A DNA stretch of 64,000 bases from Thalassomonas sp. RHCl1. GTDB lineage: Bacteria > Pseudomonadota > Gammaproteobacteria > Enterobacterales > Alteromonadaceae. Below are positions 50,394-61,200 of this stretch, piece after piece. Positions within the stretch are counted from its first letter, which is position 1. Every line of letters starts with the position of its first letter. The translations under genes and the position numbers were made by a program. The stretch covers positions 248,001 through 312,000 of the forward strand of contig NZ_CANDNZ010000001.1 of the NCBI RefSeq assembly GCF_947387555.1, given 5' to 3'. The notes beneath the pieces are model-generated. The model was not told the origin of the DNA. It was given only the letters and a program-made list of their open reading frames with translations, and made no database searches.

Positions 50394-50909
50394 TTATAAG
50401 TCGGCGAATTCTTCCAGTATTTGCTGGCACCAGCTGGCAATTCGTTCATCGGTGAGCTGGTATTGGTTTTCATCATCGATGGACAGGCCGACAAAATGGC
50501 TGTTATCCTGGGTAAGGGCCTTTGAAGCGGCAAATTCATAACCCTGGTTCGGCCAGTAGCCGATGATGGCTGCGCCCGAAGGCACTATGATGTCGTGTAA
50601 CATGCCCAGGGCGTCCTGGAACCATTCGCTGTAGCCTATTTGATCCCCCATGCCGTATAAGGCGATCACCTTGCCGTTAAGATCTAAGCCGGCGGCTTCT
50701 TGCCAGTGTGATTCCCAGTCTTCCTGTAATTCACCGTAATCCCAGGTGGATATGCCAAAAATAAGAAAATCATAATCCTGGCAGGCGGACAAAGGCACAT
50801 CTTTGATATTGTGAAGTTCAACCATTGATTCGCCAATGACGGATTGTATCTTTTCTGCTGCCATTTCGGTATAGCAGGTGGTGGAACCATAAAATAAGCC
50901 AATTTTCAT
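50394..50909 (-). CDS. fldB: Flavodoxin 2
   Basis: 171 residues. MKIGLFYGSTTCYTEMAAEK gives the phosphate-binding loop; LIFGISTWDYGELQEDWE (the flavin-side Trp), LYGMGDQIGYSEWFQDALGML and GYWPNQGYEF follow, and TDERIASWCQQILEEF ends it. These are specific to the FldB branch. Small cytosolic FMN electron carrier. In enterobacteria fldB lies next to xerD and dsbC; here it is divergent from dsbC with nothing between. Confidence 0.92.
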   Translation of the reverse strand: MKIGLFYGSTTCYTEMAAEKIQSVIGESMVELHNIKDVPLSACQDYDFLIFGISTWDYGELQEDWESHWQEAAGLDLNGKVIALYGMGDQIGYSEWFQDALGMLHDIIVPSGAAIIGYWPNQGYEFAASKALTQDNSHFVGLSIDDENQYQLTDERIASWCQQILEEFADL

Positions 50910-51111
50910 TCGTAATACTCAAGAAATACCGGGGTTAAATTGCAGCGCGAGTTTAGCAGAAAGGCAGGCGTCTTTACCAGTTTACGATTATATTGGTGTC
51001 AAAGTGCAATAATCCCGGCCTTGTGATTGCATTTAAGGCCACTAAGCTGTAATTTTATGACATGGAGTAAGGTCATATTCATGGATCAGTTAAATTTAGG
51101 AATACATCTGC

Positions 51112-51909
51112 ATGTTTAAAAAATTAATCTCGGGAGCTACGCTGGCTATTTTTGCTTATTCGGCGTCTGTGGCTGCCGAAAAAGGCCAGGATATTTTAAC
51201 CACGGCTGTTCAGTCGTCTTCTGCCGTAGCTGCCAAGTCTGCCGCCTTGGATGCTAACGCCTTAAAAGCAAAATTAACCGCCAAACTTGGCCTTGAAGTA
51301 GAAGGGGTTGCGAGTACTCCCGTTGCCGGTATTGCCGAAGTGATCACCAATCAGGGCTTGTTTTATGCCAGTTACGACGGCGCCTATTTCTTCCATGGTA
51401 AGCTTTTCTCCATTGAAAAGGATGTCACTAACTTAACGGAAGAGAGCATGGCCAAGGTCAGGGTGAGCGGCATGGACAAATTTGCCAAGGATATGATCGT
51501 TTATCCGGCGAAAAATGAGAAACATGTGGTCACTGTGTTTACCGATATTACCTGCGGCTATTGCCGTAAGTTGCACGAGCAAATGGATGAATATAATGAG
51601 ATGGGGATTACCGTGCGTTACCTGGCCTATCCGCGTGCCGGTATCACCGACCGCAACGGCAACCTGACCCAAGGTTTCCAAGATATGCGTTCGATATGGT
51701 GCCACGAAGACCCCAACACCGCCATGACCAAGGCGAAAGCCGGCTCTGCCGTTGCCCATCGTATTTGTGACAAGCCGGTTGAAGCGGAATTTGATTTTGG
51801 CCGTCGTGTCGGTGTTAACGGCACCCCGGCTATCATGTTGGCAAACGGCATGATGTTACCCGGCTATCGTGAACCAAGAGATCTGCTTCAGGTGCTTGAG
51901 AGCCTGTAA
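51112..51909 (+). CDS. dsbC: Periplasmic disulfide isomerase DsbC
   Basis: 265 residues. Signal peptide MFKKLISGATLAIFAYSASVAA; dimerisation domain about 45-105 (VEGVASTPVAGIAEVITNQG, LFYASYDGAYFFHGKLFSI); thioredoxin domain with the active-site CGYC at 148-151 and the cis-proline loop in VNGTPAIML. It reshuffles disulfides in the periplasm and is kept reduced by DsbD. The linker after the signal peptide (Ser/Ala-rich, about 22-45) is longer than in E. coli DsbC. Upstream of recJ as in most gammaproteobacteria. Confidence 0.92.
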   Translation: MFKKLISGATLAIFAYSASVAAEKGQDILTTAVQSSSAVAAKSAALDANALKAKLTAKLGLEVEGVASTPVAGIAEVITNQGLFYASYDGAYFFHGKLFSIEKDVTNLTEESMAKVRVSGMDKFAKDMIVYPAKNEKHVVTVFTDITCGYCRKLHEQMDEYNEMGITVRYLAYPRAGITDRNGNLTQGFQDMRSIWCHEDPNTAMTKAKAGSAVAHRICDKPVEAEFDFGRRVGVNGTPAIMLANGMMLPGYREPRDLLQVLESL

Positions 51910-51983
51910 TAGCTTTATCTGTATTAGCCGGTGCCACTAATCCCTTTGAGCTTCCAGCTCTGAGTAAGGCAACCGGTATCAGC

Positions 51984-52025
51984 GGAGCTTTAATGGTCAC
52001 TTGCCGTTAAAGCTCCTGACTTTTT
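51984..52025 (+). terminator. Terminator-like hairpin between dsbC and recJ
   Basis: GGAGCTTTAATGG pairs with CCGTTAAAGCTCC (13 bp, one T-G) around 7 bases, followed by TGACTTTTT. It may partly separate dsbC from recJ transcription. Confidence 0.65.
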
Positions 52026-52067
52026 CTGCTGCTTTATCTTCACCTTTGTTATCGCCAAGGACTTTCC

Positions 52068-53831
52068 ATGCTTAAACAAATCATCCGTCGTCCCTTAGTT
52101 GCGGATGAACATTTATCCGGTGATTTACATCCGCTGATCAAACAAATTTATGCCCGCCGTGGTGTCGCCAGTGCCCGGGAGCTGGACTTAAGTACCGCAC
52201 AAATGGCGCCGGTTCAGTCATTAAAAGGCCTGGATGATGCGTGCCGTATTTTACACCTGGCGATGGCGCAGCAGCAGCGCATTATTGTCGTCGGGGATTT
52301 TGATGCCGACGGCGCCACCAGTACGGCGCTGATGATGGAAGCGTTAACTTTGCTCGGCAGCACTAACCATAATTTTTTGGTGCCGAACCGTTTTGAATAT
52401 GGCTACGGCCTGACCCCGGAAATTGTCGATTTGGCCGCCGGGCAAGGGGCGCAGCTATTGGTAACGGTTGATAACGGTATCAGCTGTCTGGCGGGGGTAA
52501 AACGTGCAAAAGAGCTGGGCATTGCCGTGGTAGTGACAGATCATCATTTGCCCGGCAGCCAGTTACCGGATGCTGATGCCATAGTGAACCCGAATCAGCC
52601 CGGTTGTACCTTTCCCAGCAAAGCATTAGCCGGGGTCGGGGTTGCCTTTTACCTGATGCTGGCGCTGCGTAAATATTTACGGGATCTTAACTGGTTCAGT
52701 GAAAAAGGCATGGCTGAGCCCAATATCGCCCAACTGCTTGATTTGGTGGCTTTAGGCACGGTCGCCGATGTCGTGACCTTAGATAACAATAACCGTATTT
52801 TAGTGTCTCAGGGATTAAAACGGATCAGGGCGGGATTAACACGCCCGGGGATCCAGGCCTTGATTGAAATTGCCAATAAAAACCAGCAGGCGCTGGTGGC
52901 CAGCGATTTTGGTTTTGCTTTGGGACCGAGGATAAATGCCGCCGGTCGTCTCGATGATATGTCATTTGGTATCAACTGTTTATTGTCAAAAGATCTGATG
53001 TCTGCCCGGGCGGCGGCCGTTGAATTGGATGAATTAAATAAAGCCCGCCGTGAAATCGAGCAGGGCATGCAGGTAGAAGCGGAAAGCGTGCTCAAGCAGC
53101 TGAAATTTAACGAAGATAATCTGCCCTATGGTATTGCCCTGTTCCAGGAAGATTGGCACCAGGGGGTAATAGGCATAGTGTGCGGACGGTTAAAAGAGAA
53201 ATATCACAGGCCCAGTATCGTTTTTGCCGCCGCCGGTGATGGCATAGAAGATAAGAGCAAAGATGAAATTAAAGGCTCGGCACGCTCAATTCCCGGTTTG
53301 CATATCCGGGATTTACTCGAACATATCGACAGCCAGAATCCCGGGCTGATCCTGAAATTTGGCGGTCATGCCATGGCCGCCGGCTTATCCATTAAAGCCG
53401 GTGATTTTGATAAGTTCAGGCAATTATTCGATACCTTTGTCGGTGACTGGCTCAGTGAAGATGACTTCCAGGGCAAACTGCTTTCCGACGGGGCTTTGCC
53501 GGTTACGGACATGACCTTAGGCTTTGCCGAAACCATCAGGGAAGCCGGTCCCTGGGGACAGAATTTTGTCGAGCCGGTGTTTGATGATGAGTTTACCCTG
53601 ATACAGCAGCGCCTGGTGGGGGAAAAACATTTGAAAATGGTGGTGCAAAAAGGCAGCGAAGTCTTTGATGCCATCGCCTTTAACATTGATGTTAAAGCCT
53701 GGCCTAATATCCACGCCAAACAAGTGCATCTGGCTTACCGGTTAGATATCAATGAGTTTCGTGGTAAACAAAGCTTGCAGTTGATGGTGGAGCAGCTGAG
53801 TTTGCCGGAGGGCGTTTCTGAAGGTATTTAA
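52068..53831 (+). CDS. recJ: Single-stranded-DNA exonuclease RecJ
   Basis: 587 residues. DHH motifs: DFDADGATSTAL (about 76-87), VTVDNGISC, VTDHHLPG and GTVADVV; the DHHA1 part has GPRINAAGRLDDM, GIVCGRLKEKYHRPSIVFA and KFGGHAMAAG; a C-terminal OB-like domain ends the chain. RecJ degrades 5' ends of single-stranded DNA in recombination and mismatch repair, in the cytoplasm. Length normal; upstream of prfB as expected. Confidence 0.94.
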   Translation: MLKQIIRRPLVADEHLSGDLHPLIKQIYARRGVASARELDLSTAQMAPVQSLKGLDDACRILHLAMAQQQRIIVVGDFDADGATSTALMMEALTLLGSTNHNFLVPNRFEYGYGLTPEIVDLAAGQGAQLLVTVDNGISCLAGVKRAKELGIAVVVTDHHLPGSQLPDADAIVNPNQPGCTFPSKALAGVGVAFYLMLALRKYLRDLNWFSEKGMAEPNIAQLLDLVALGTVADVVTLDNNNRILVSQGLKRIRAGLTRPGIQALIEIANKNQQALVASDFGFALGPRINAAGRLDDMSFGINCLLSKDLMSARAAAVELDELNKARREIEQGMQVEAESVLKQLKFNEDNLPYGIALFQEDWHQGVIGIVCGRLKEKYHRPSIVFAAAGDGIEDKSKDEIKGSARSIPGLHIRDLLEHIDSQNPGLILKFGGHAMAAGLSIKAGDFDKFRQLFDTFVGDWLSEDDFQGKLLSDGALPVTDMTLGFAETIREAGPWGQNFVEPVFDDEFTLIQQRLVGEKHLKMVVQKGSEVFDAIAFNIDVKAWPNIHAKQVHLAYRLDINEFRGKQSLQLMVEQLSLPEGVSEGI

Positions 53832-54052
53832 CATTTGCCGGAGAAAACAGACCGGCTATTGTGCTAAGGCCGCTGAGACCATGCTGTAGCTATCGGCCCT
53901 GACGGTGATGATAATAGTCCTTGTCTGTCTTACAGCGGATTAAAAAGCCAATATTTGCCGAGAATACATCGTTTATTTACTGGCCTTAATAGGTTACAAT
54001 GCGCGACTATTTTTTTATTCTCATGGCAGCCGCCCTAAGCGCGTTAAATAGC

Positions 54053-55151
54053 ATGTTTGAAGTTAATCCGATATTAAATAAATTAAAAGAAATTCGCGAA
54101 CGCACAGATACCCTTAGGGGGTACCTTTGACTACGATCTCAAAGCAGAACGTTTAGTTGAAGTTTGCCGTGAATTGGAATTACCCGATGTCTGGAATGAG
54201 CCTGAACGGGCACAGGCGCTGGGAAAAGAAAGAGCTTCCCTCGAAGCCATAGTCGAGACCATAGACGAGCTGGACTCGGGCTGTGAAGATATTGAAGGTC
54301 TGATTGAGCTGGCGGTGGACGAGGAAGACCAAGAAACTTTCGAAGATGCTCTGGCGGAAGCCGACGGCCTGGATGAAAAGCTGCAGAAATTAGAGTTTCG
54401 CCGTATGTTCAGCGGTGAAAACGATCCGGCGGATTGTTATCTGGATATCCAGTCGGGCTCAGGCGGTACCGAAGCCCAGGATTGGGCCAGCATGTTGATG
54501 CGCATGTATCTGCGCTGGGGTGAAGCCCACGGCTTTAAAACCGAACTGATTGAAGTCACCGACGGCGATGTTGCCGGCATAAAAGGTTGTACCATCAAGT
54601 ACAGCGGTGAATATGCCTATGGCTGGTTACGGACCGAAACCGGAGTACATCGTTTAGTACGTAAATCGCCGTTTGATTCCAACTCGCGCCGGCATACCTC
54701 GTTTGCTTCGGCGTTTATTTACCCGGAAGTGGACGATAATATCGAAATTGATATTAATCCGGCGGATTTACGGGTGGATACCTACCGGGCATCCGGTGCC
54801 GGTGGTCAGCACGTCAATAAAACTGACTCTGCGATTCGTTTGACCCATATTCCTACCGGGGCTGTGGTACAGTGCCAAAATGATCGCTCGCAGCATAAAA
54901 ACCGCGCCACGGCGATGAAGCTGTTAAAAGCGAAATTGTACGAGTTGGAAATCCAGAAGCAAAACGAAGGCAAACAGGAACTCGAAGACGGTAAATCGGA
55001 TATTGGCTGGGGCAGTCAGATCCGCTCTTATGTACTCGATGACAGCCGAATAAAAGATTTAAGAACCGGCGTTGAAAACCGCAATACCCAGGCGGTGCTT
55101 GACGGCGATTTAGACAGATTTATTGAAGCCAGCCTCAAATCTGGCCTTTAA
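54053..55151 (+). CDS. prfB: Peptide chain release factor 2, with programmed +1 frameshift
   Basis: The gene starts at ATG 54053 and reads 25 codons to CTT, then TGA (54128-54130); +1 slippage skips T54128 and continues GAC..., giving 365 residues. A single-frame ORF would seem to start only at 54174. AGGGGG at 54116-54121 is the internal Shine-Dalgarno that drives the shift. SPF tripeptide (SPFDSNSRR) and GGQ at 250-252 ([14 protein letters not shown]) are intact. RF2 reads UGA and UAA. Lies between recJ and lysS, as in E. coli. Confidence 0.96.
54116..54131 (+). promoter_or_regulatory. RF2 autoregulatory frameshift site
   Basis: AGGGGGTACCTTTGAC: Shine-Dalgarno-like AGGGGG, slippery CTT at codon 25, stop TGA and following C. 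Identical to the E. coli arrangement except TAC for TAT. Low RF2 favours frameshifting and more RF2. Confidence 0.95.
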
Positions 55152-55215
55152 TGGTAAACCAGGGTAACCGTGGGCACAGGCCTGAGGTTGCATATTTTAA
55201 GTAATGAGAAACAAC

Positions 55216-56763
55216 ATGACTGAGCAAGTAAAAGCACCGCAAGACGAGAATAAATTGATTGCCGAGCGTCGCGGCAAGTTAGCGCAAATTCGTGAGAACT
55301 GTCCGGCCAATGGCCACCCGAACCAGTTTGAACGAAAACACTATGCCAACGATTTACAGTCTGCCCACGGTGAAAAAGATAAAGAAACCCTGGAAGCTGA
55401 ATCTGAGGTGTACAGCATTGCCGGTCGTGTGATGGCTAAACGCGGGCCATTCTTAGTACTTCAGGATATGACCGGGCGTATCCAGGCTTATGCCGATAAA
55501 AATGTGCAAAAAGACATTAAAGCCCGTTGGGGTGTGTTGGATATCGGCGATATCGTTGGTGTCACCGGTACCTTGCACAAATCCGGTAAAGGGGATCTTT
55601 ATGTCAATATGGACCAGTACCAGTTATTGACCAAGTCCTTACGTCCTTTGCCGGAGAAATATCACGGCTTATCGGATCAGGAAACCAAGTACCGTCAGCG
55701 TTATGTTGATCTGATGATCAATGAAGATACCCGCAATACCTTTAAAATGCGTACCAAAGTGGTTGAAGGTATCCGTAATTTCCTGGTCAAGCGTGACTAT
55801 ATGGAAGTGGAAACGCCTATGCTGCAGGTGATCCCTGGCGGTGCAACCGCTAAGCCGTTTATGACTTACCATAACTCGTTAGATATCGACATGTATCTGC
55901 GTATCGCGCCTGAGCTTTACCTTAAGCGCCTGGTGGTGGGCGGTTTTGAGCGGGTATTTGAAATTAACCGTAACTTCCGCAACGAAGGTTTGTCCACCCG
56001 TCATAACCCTGAATTTACCATGATAGAGTTCTATCAGGCTTATGCCGATTACAACGATATGATGAACTTGACGGAAGAAATGCTGCGCAGTGTGGCCCAG
56101 GACGTATTGGGTACGACTATGGTACGCAATACCGAAAAAGACGAAAACGGTGAAGTCACCAGCGAAATTTTTTATGATTTCGGCAAGCCGTTTGAGCGTT
56201 TGTCTATGGTGGATGCCATCTTAAAACATGCACCGGACCTGGATGAAAGCATTTTACGTAACCCGGAAGAAAACCTTGATGGTCTTAAAGCCATGGCGGT
56301 TAAAGTTGGCGTTAAGTTATCTGATGCTGCTAAAGTCTGGGGCCCTGGTAAATATATTTGTGAGATTTTTGAAGAAGTGGCCGAGCATAACCTGATGCAG
56401 CCGACTTTTATCACGGAATATCCGTGGGAAGTCTCGCCGCTGGCGCGCCGCAATGACGAAAATCCGTTTATCACCGATCGTTTTGAGTTCTTTGTTGGCG
56501 GTCGCGAGCTGGCCAATGGTTTCTCGGAGTTAAATGACGCCGAAGATCAGGCGGCACGTTTCCGTAAGCAGGTTGAAGAAAAAGATGCCGGTGACGATGA
56601 AGCCATGCACTTTGACGAAGATTATATCCGTGCACTGGAATTTGGCATGCCGCCAACGGCGGGTGAAGGCATAGGCATCGACCGTCTGGTGATGTTGTTT
56701 ACCGACTCCCCGACCATCAAAGATGTGATCTTATTCCCGCATATGCGCCCGCAGGCGGATTAA
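55216..56763 (+). CDS. lysS: Lysyl-tRNA synthetase
   Basis: 515 residues from the ATG at 55216 ([14 protein letters not shown]), which aligns with the E. coli start; an ATG 12 bases upstream is in frame. OB-fold anticodon domain about 60-165, then class II motifs: motif 2 [20 protein letters not shown], motif 3 [20 protein letters not shown]. The C-terminal end ILFPHMRPQ is canonical. Cytoplasmic enzyme attaching Lys to tRNA-Lys. Followed by a strong terminator. Confidence 0.95.
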   Translation: MTEQVKAPQDENKLIAERRGKLAQIRENCPANGHPNQFERKHYANDLQSAHGEKDKETLEAESEVYSIAGRVMAKRGPFLVLQDMTGRIQAYADKNVQKDIKARWGVLDIGDIVGVTGTLHKSGKGDLYVNMDQYQLLTKSLRPLPEKYHGLSDQETKYRQRYVDLMINEDTRNTFKMRTKVVEGIRNFLVKRDYMEVETPMLQVIPGGATAKPFMTYHNSLDIDMYLRIAPELYLKRLVVGGFERVFEINRNFRNEGLSTRHNPEFTMIEFYQAYADYNDMMNLTEEMLRSVAQDVLGTTMVRNTEKDENGEVTSEIFYDFGKPFERLSMVDAILKHAPDLDESILRNPEENLDGLKAMAVKVGVKLSDAAKVWGPGKYICEIFEEVAEHNLMQPTFITEYPWEVSPLARRNDENPFITDRFEFFVGGRELANGFSELNDAEDQAARFRKQVEEKDAGDDEAMHFDEDYIRALEFGMPPTAGEGIGIDRLVMLFTDSPTIKDVILFPHMRPQAD

Positions 56764-56793
56764 TTTCCCGGTTAAAGGCATAATGCTATAGAG

Positions 56794-56824
56794 AAAAACC
56801 AGCAGCGATCCTGCTGGTTTTTTT
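56794..56824 (+). terminator. Intrinsic terminator after lysS
   Basis: AAAAACCAGCAG/CTGCTGGTTTTT, 5-base loop, with a seven-T run. Confidence 0.93.
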
Positions 56825-56962
56825 ATACATGGATGTATTTCAGTTTATCTGCTCTAGCATAAGCTAAGTGCCTATATCCATATAGGCAATCCTGCGTTTT
56901 TATAAAAAGAGAGATGAAGGGCTGGGGGGTCTACAACTGAAGTTAATTAAAACTATCGCTAT

Positions 56963-57979
56963 TTAACCTTTTAAAGGTAAGGCATCAATACAGCAATTTT
57001 TGCCGGCACTTTTGGCCTGATATAAGGCCTGATCCGCACGCTGAAAAAAGGATGGCCAGCTATTATCGTCTGCCAGTTCGGCGATGCCGACAGAAATCGT
57101 GATCGGCGGTAAAAAGGTGTTTGATTTCCTTTGGATCAGTTTAAGGTCGGCAACGGACAAGCGGATCTGCTCGGCGAGTGCTCTTGCCTGGGAGAGAGAC
57201 TGGCCGGGGGCGACGATAAGAAATTCTTCTCCGCCGTAACGGGTGGCAAGATCGGTTTCCGATACCGAAGACTTGATGATTTTTGCCACCCGCTGGATGA
57301 CCTTATCGCCGACCTGGTGGCCGAAGGTATCGTTAATCTTTTTAAAGTCATCGATATCGATCACCAGAGACGAGTGTCTGCCTTTAATATCCAGTGCCTG
57401 GAGTTTATCGTCGCAGCCCCTGCGGTTTAATAAACCGGTTAAGGCGTCATGCACTGCTTCTTCCCTGGATTCTTTCAGCTTGGTTTTTAACAGGGTGACT
57501 TCTTCACTGGTTTTCGCCAGTTCATCGGATAACTTCTGGTGCTGTTTTTGGGCGTTGCTTATGGTGCCGACAAGGAAGTTGACGATATTTTTCAGCGGTT
57601 TGTGTAAGTCATTATCACTCAGGGCGTGATCTGCTTTTGCCAGGTTGGCTAAAATCACTTCTTCGCTTTGTGCCTGATCATCGATTTTATCCAGTGTCTG
57701 GCTCAGGGTTTTTTCAAAGGGCTGTAATAAGTTATTTTCAATGTTATCGCTGTTAGATAAAAATTTAACAAACAGGTCATCCAGCAGCACACCGTCAAGG
57801 GCATTTTTTTGGGTCAGCTGGAAATCTATCTCTGCCGTCAACTCAGTATTTCTTTGGCTGAGATAGTGATAAATAACCGAATAATTAACCGGGCTGGGAG
57901 CTATGTTATGTTCAGTCAAAAAGGCGAGGGTTTGTTTACTTAACGCTGATGCCGACTGATAGTTGTCATAGTTATGCAT
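56963..57979 (-). CDS. Diguanylate cyclase with N-terminal helical domain
   Basis: 338 residues. The first 175 residues are helical, with no membrane segment; SALSKQTLAFLTEHNIAPSP and VNYSVIYHYLSQRN look like a conserved sensory or dimerisation module seen in front of GGDEF domains. The GGDEF domain (about 176-335) has DALTGLLNRRG, DIDDFKKINDTFGHQVGD and active-site GGEEF at 249-253. No RxxD inhibitory site is found upstream of it (ETDL at that place). Likely makes c-di-GMP in the cytoplasm. AAAGGAATACC precedes the ATG. Confidence 0.88.
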   Translation of the reverse strand: MHNYDNYQSASALSKQTLAFLTEHNIAPSPVNYSVIYHYLSQRNTELTAEIDFQLTQKNALDGVLLDDLFVKFLSNSDNIENNLLQPFEKTLSQTLDKIDDQAQSEEVILANLAKADHALSDNDLHKPLKNIVNFLVGTISNAQKQHQKLSDELAKTSEEVTLLKTKLKESREEAVHDALTGLLNRRGCDDKLQALDIKGRHSSLVIDIDDFKKINDTFGHQVGDKVIQRVAKIIKSSVSETDLATRYGGEEFLIVAPGQSLSQARALAEQIRLSVADLKLIQRKSNTFLPPITISVGIAELADDNSWPSFFQRADQALYQAKSAGKNCCIDALPLKG

Positions 57980-58297
57980 GGTATTCCTTTAAGCGTCTCT
58001 GTGGTTAATCCATGTTGTATTTTTCATGCTGTATTTGTCAGGCCCAATAAATGATCCTTGAACAACAGATAATCAACCAAAGAGCCTAATATTTATTCTT
58101 ATTATTTTTTGTTTATTATAGGCTAAATTTTACGCGCGCATATTCTAGCAACAAATTAACATTTTCTTCAATCATGATATTGGATCCCGGGTAATATTTT
58201 TAATCTGGATCAAAAACTTTTGATATTTACCGGGAGAGAGCGGCAAATGCGAGCAGTTAAGTTTGCCAATAAAGTGTTATGGATTTTAGCAAGATGA
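57980..58297. other. Intergenic region between two GGDEF genes, 318 bp
   Basis: AT-rich. Contains the promoter of the leftward cyclase and the 3' region of the giant gene. Imperfect inverted repeats (CCCGGGTAATATT near 58194 with GATATTTACCGGG near 58219) may form a weak terminator for the giant gene. No ORF. Confidence 0.4.
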
Positions 58298-61200
58298 CTA
58301 AGCCCCTTGCTTTGGCACGGCATAATGGTCACTTTCCAGCTCTATGGCGGCAAAGCGGTTACGGCCATTGGTTTTTGCCTGGTAAAGGGCTTTGTCCGCG
58401 ACACTGAGCATGGCTTGTGCTGAGGTTTGTACTCTGGCTTTAGTTGTCGCTATGCCCAGACTGACGGTTAATACTTCTGAAGCATCAGAGCAGGGATGGG
58501 GGATTTTTAATCTGCGGATCCCCTTGCATAATAAGGTTGCGGTTTTATGGGCATGGCTTAAGTCGGTTTCCGGGAGGATAATGGCAAACTCTTCTCCGCT
58601 AAAACGGGCGACACTTTCCCCCGAGCGTTTCAGTAACTTTTCTATGCTGCGGGCAACTTTGATCAGGGCTTCGTCCCCGGCGATATGGCCGCAGCTGTCG
58701 TTATAACGGCTGAAGTAATCAATATCCAGCAAAATTATTGACAGATAGCGCTGGTTTCTTGCGGCGCGTGTTATTTCCAAAGCCAATTGCCGGTGGAAGA
58801 ATACCCGGTTATGGAGCCCGGTAAGCTCATCCTGCTGGATATTCTGGTTTAGTTGATGTTCTGTTTTGAGCAATGCCGTTTGTGCCTGCTTGAGTTGTTG
58901 AGCCAGTGCGTTGTTTTCCAGGGCGCTGGCGAAGATGCCGGCGGCTGTTTTAAGTAAAGCAATTTCCGGATCCGTCCAGGCATGGCTGTTGGTAGTGCTG
59001 TCAAATGCGATAAAGCCCGGGTTTTTCACTTTATCCGATAAGCGGATGATGACCCCAGAGTTAAATTGATATTGGGCCAGGGCCTGATTGAAATCCGCTG
59101 CGCAGGCGGGGATTTCCGTTAGTGACCTAAAGCAAAAACAGTTTTTTTCCTCAAGTAACCGGATGAAATTTTTGTGCCTGGCGATATGGATATCAAGTGG
59201 TAGCCTGCCGGTTTTTAACTGCCAACAGTGGGCGATTTTCAGTATTTTACCTTTGTTAAGGTAGATGTAGATATGATCGAACTTGCAAAAACTGCCTAAC
59301 ACGGCGAGTGCCCTGGCAATTTCTTTGTCGCATTCATCTGGCGGCAAGCCGGTTAGCTGGCGTGATAATTCAGCCAACAGGGAAGCAAAGTCGGCTTTAA
59401 ATTTTAATGCCTGGATTTGATTTGTTACCCTGGTTTCAAGCTCTTGATTCAGACGGGCATTTTCCAGCTGTATCGCCGAAAACCCCGCCACCAGTTTTAA
59501 GCTGGTCAGGTGCTTGCGAGTAAAAGCGTAGCTGGAGGCTTTATTTTCCAGGTATATCAGGCCGGTTACCTTTCCCTGGTTGAATAAAGCGCAGCAGAGA
59601 ATTGAGCCGGGTTGATGTGCTTTTATATAGCTGTCTTGGCTAAATTGGCTTTGCTGGTGGGGATTGGCAAGCAAGAGATCTTTACCCAGGCGAAGATTAT
59701 ATTCGATTAGGGACAGCGGTATTTTATCCTTATCCGGGGAGGCATGTTGCAGTACCCGGATATCAGCTTGCGGCTCTTTAAGCTGATATTGTGCTTCGAT
59801 AAACCAGTGTTCGCTGTTTTGCTCCAGTAATATCAAGATGGCCTTGTCGGCGCCGGCATTTTCGGCGGTCAGGCAAATTAATTGTTGTAGCTGTTTTTTC
59901 TGATTACTTTCTCCGGCAAGCACCTGGTGGAGTTTATCCAGGAGCTGGCTATCAAGCGGCACCTGGTTGTTGTCTTCGGGTATGGACAGCGGCGCTTGAG
60001 CCGGGAGCGGCATTAACCGGGTATAGTGCTCTTTAATTTGCCTGACGGGATTGGCAAAGCCCCAGCCTTGATAAAGGTAGAGGGCTTGTTGCAGGTACAT
60101 GGCGGCAATTTTTATATGCCCCTTGTGTTGCAAATAGCCGGCATAACATTTATTTGCCAGTGCCAGGTAATGCTTATACCGGGTTTGCTCTAATGCCGAA
60201 ATGGCGGCTTCATATTTTTGCATGACATGACTGTGGTTTTCTCCAGAAATCCGAGCAGATTCGGCCGACATCAGCAGGTATTTATGTAAATAATTAGCCG
60301 GAGTTAACTCACTCCAGTTTTTCATTTGCCTGAGTAGGCTGTTGATCTTATTCCGGGCCTTTTTCTTTTGTTCTTCATTGCTATACAGATTAAAGTTGCC
60401 GGTTAAAATCAGGCTGAGATGGAAGTTGTTAAAGGGGATCAGTATAGTGCCGGGATTAAAGCGATTGCCCTGTTCACACCAGGAAATGGCTTGCTCCGGT
60501 GTTTGTGTCTGCTCCAGCAGCAAAATCCGGTAAAGTCTGGCGCTATAATAAAAGCCCAAAGCGACCGGGTTATGCTGATGCTTAGTAAGAAAGATATCCT
60601 GATTGAATGCCGCACCTATCTTTAAATCAAAAGATGAAACCCCGGACAGGCTTGTCAGCAGCTGGCTGGCAAAGGGTAAAAATAACTCCTGCAAATGCCC
60701 GGATTCATGCTCGAGATAGAATTGGTAGAAATCGGCTGCTTCCCGGGCAAGCTGCTCGAAATGTTTGCCGCTGAAAAAACCGGTCACCAGCAGCCAGATG
60801 GCGCTATAACCTGCGGTAGTAAAATCACCGCACTCTAAGGAGTAATCAAAAGCACGTTGAAAGGTTGCTTCCTGTGCTTCAAGCGGACTATGCCAGTGTC
60901 CACTGGCGCCCGAGAGCATTAACACTTTCCCTTTAATTTCATTATTATCATATGTGGTTATAAGCTCTAACGCGCGTTGGGAAAATTGGTTTGCCAGTTG
61001 AGGGTCCTCCTGGAGGGAATAGAGCGTAAAGGCGTAGTTCATATAACCATAAGCCGAATATTCGTTATTACCCTGCGTCAGGCTTAACGCTGTCATTTTG
61101 GCGGAGAGCCAGCCCAGGGTGTTGACCCGCCCGAGAAAATAAACCGGCATCCAAAGGTAGCTCAGGAGTTTCATGGCATACTTTATTTCATCGTCCGAAT

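Noticed and set aside
54174-55151. prfB as a shorter gene starting at 54174
   Set aside because: The TTG is internal; the upstream 25 codons and frameshift signal are exactly those of RF2.
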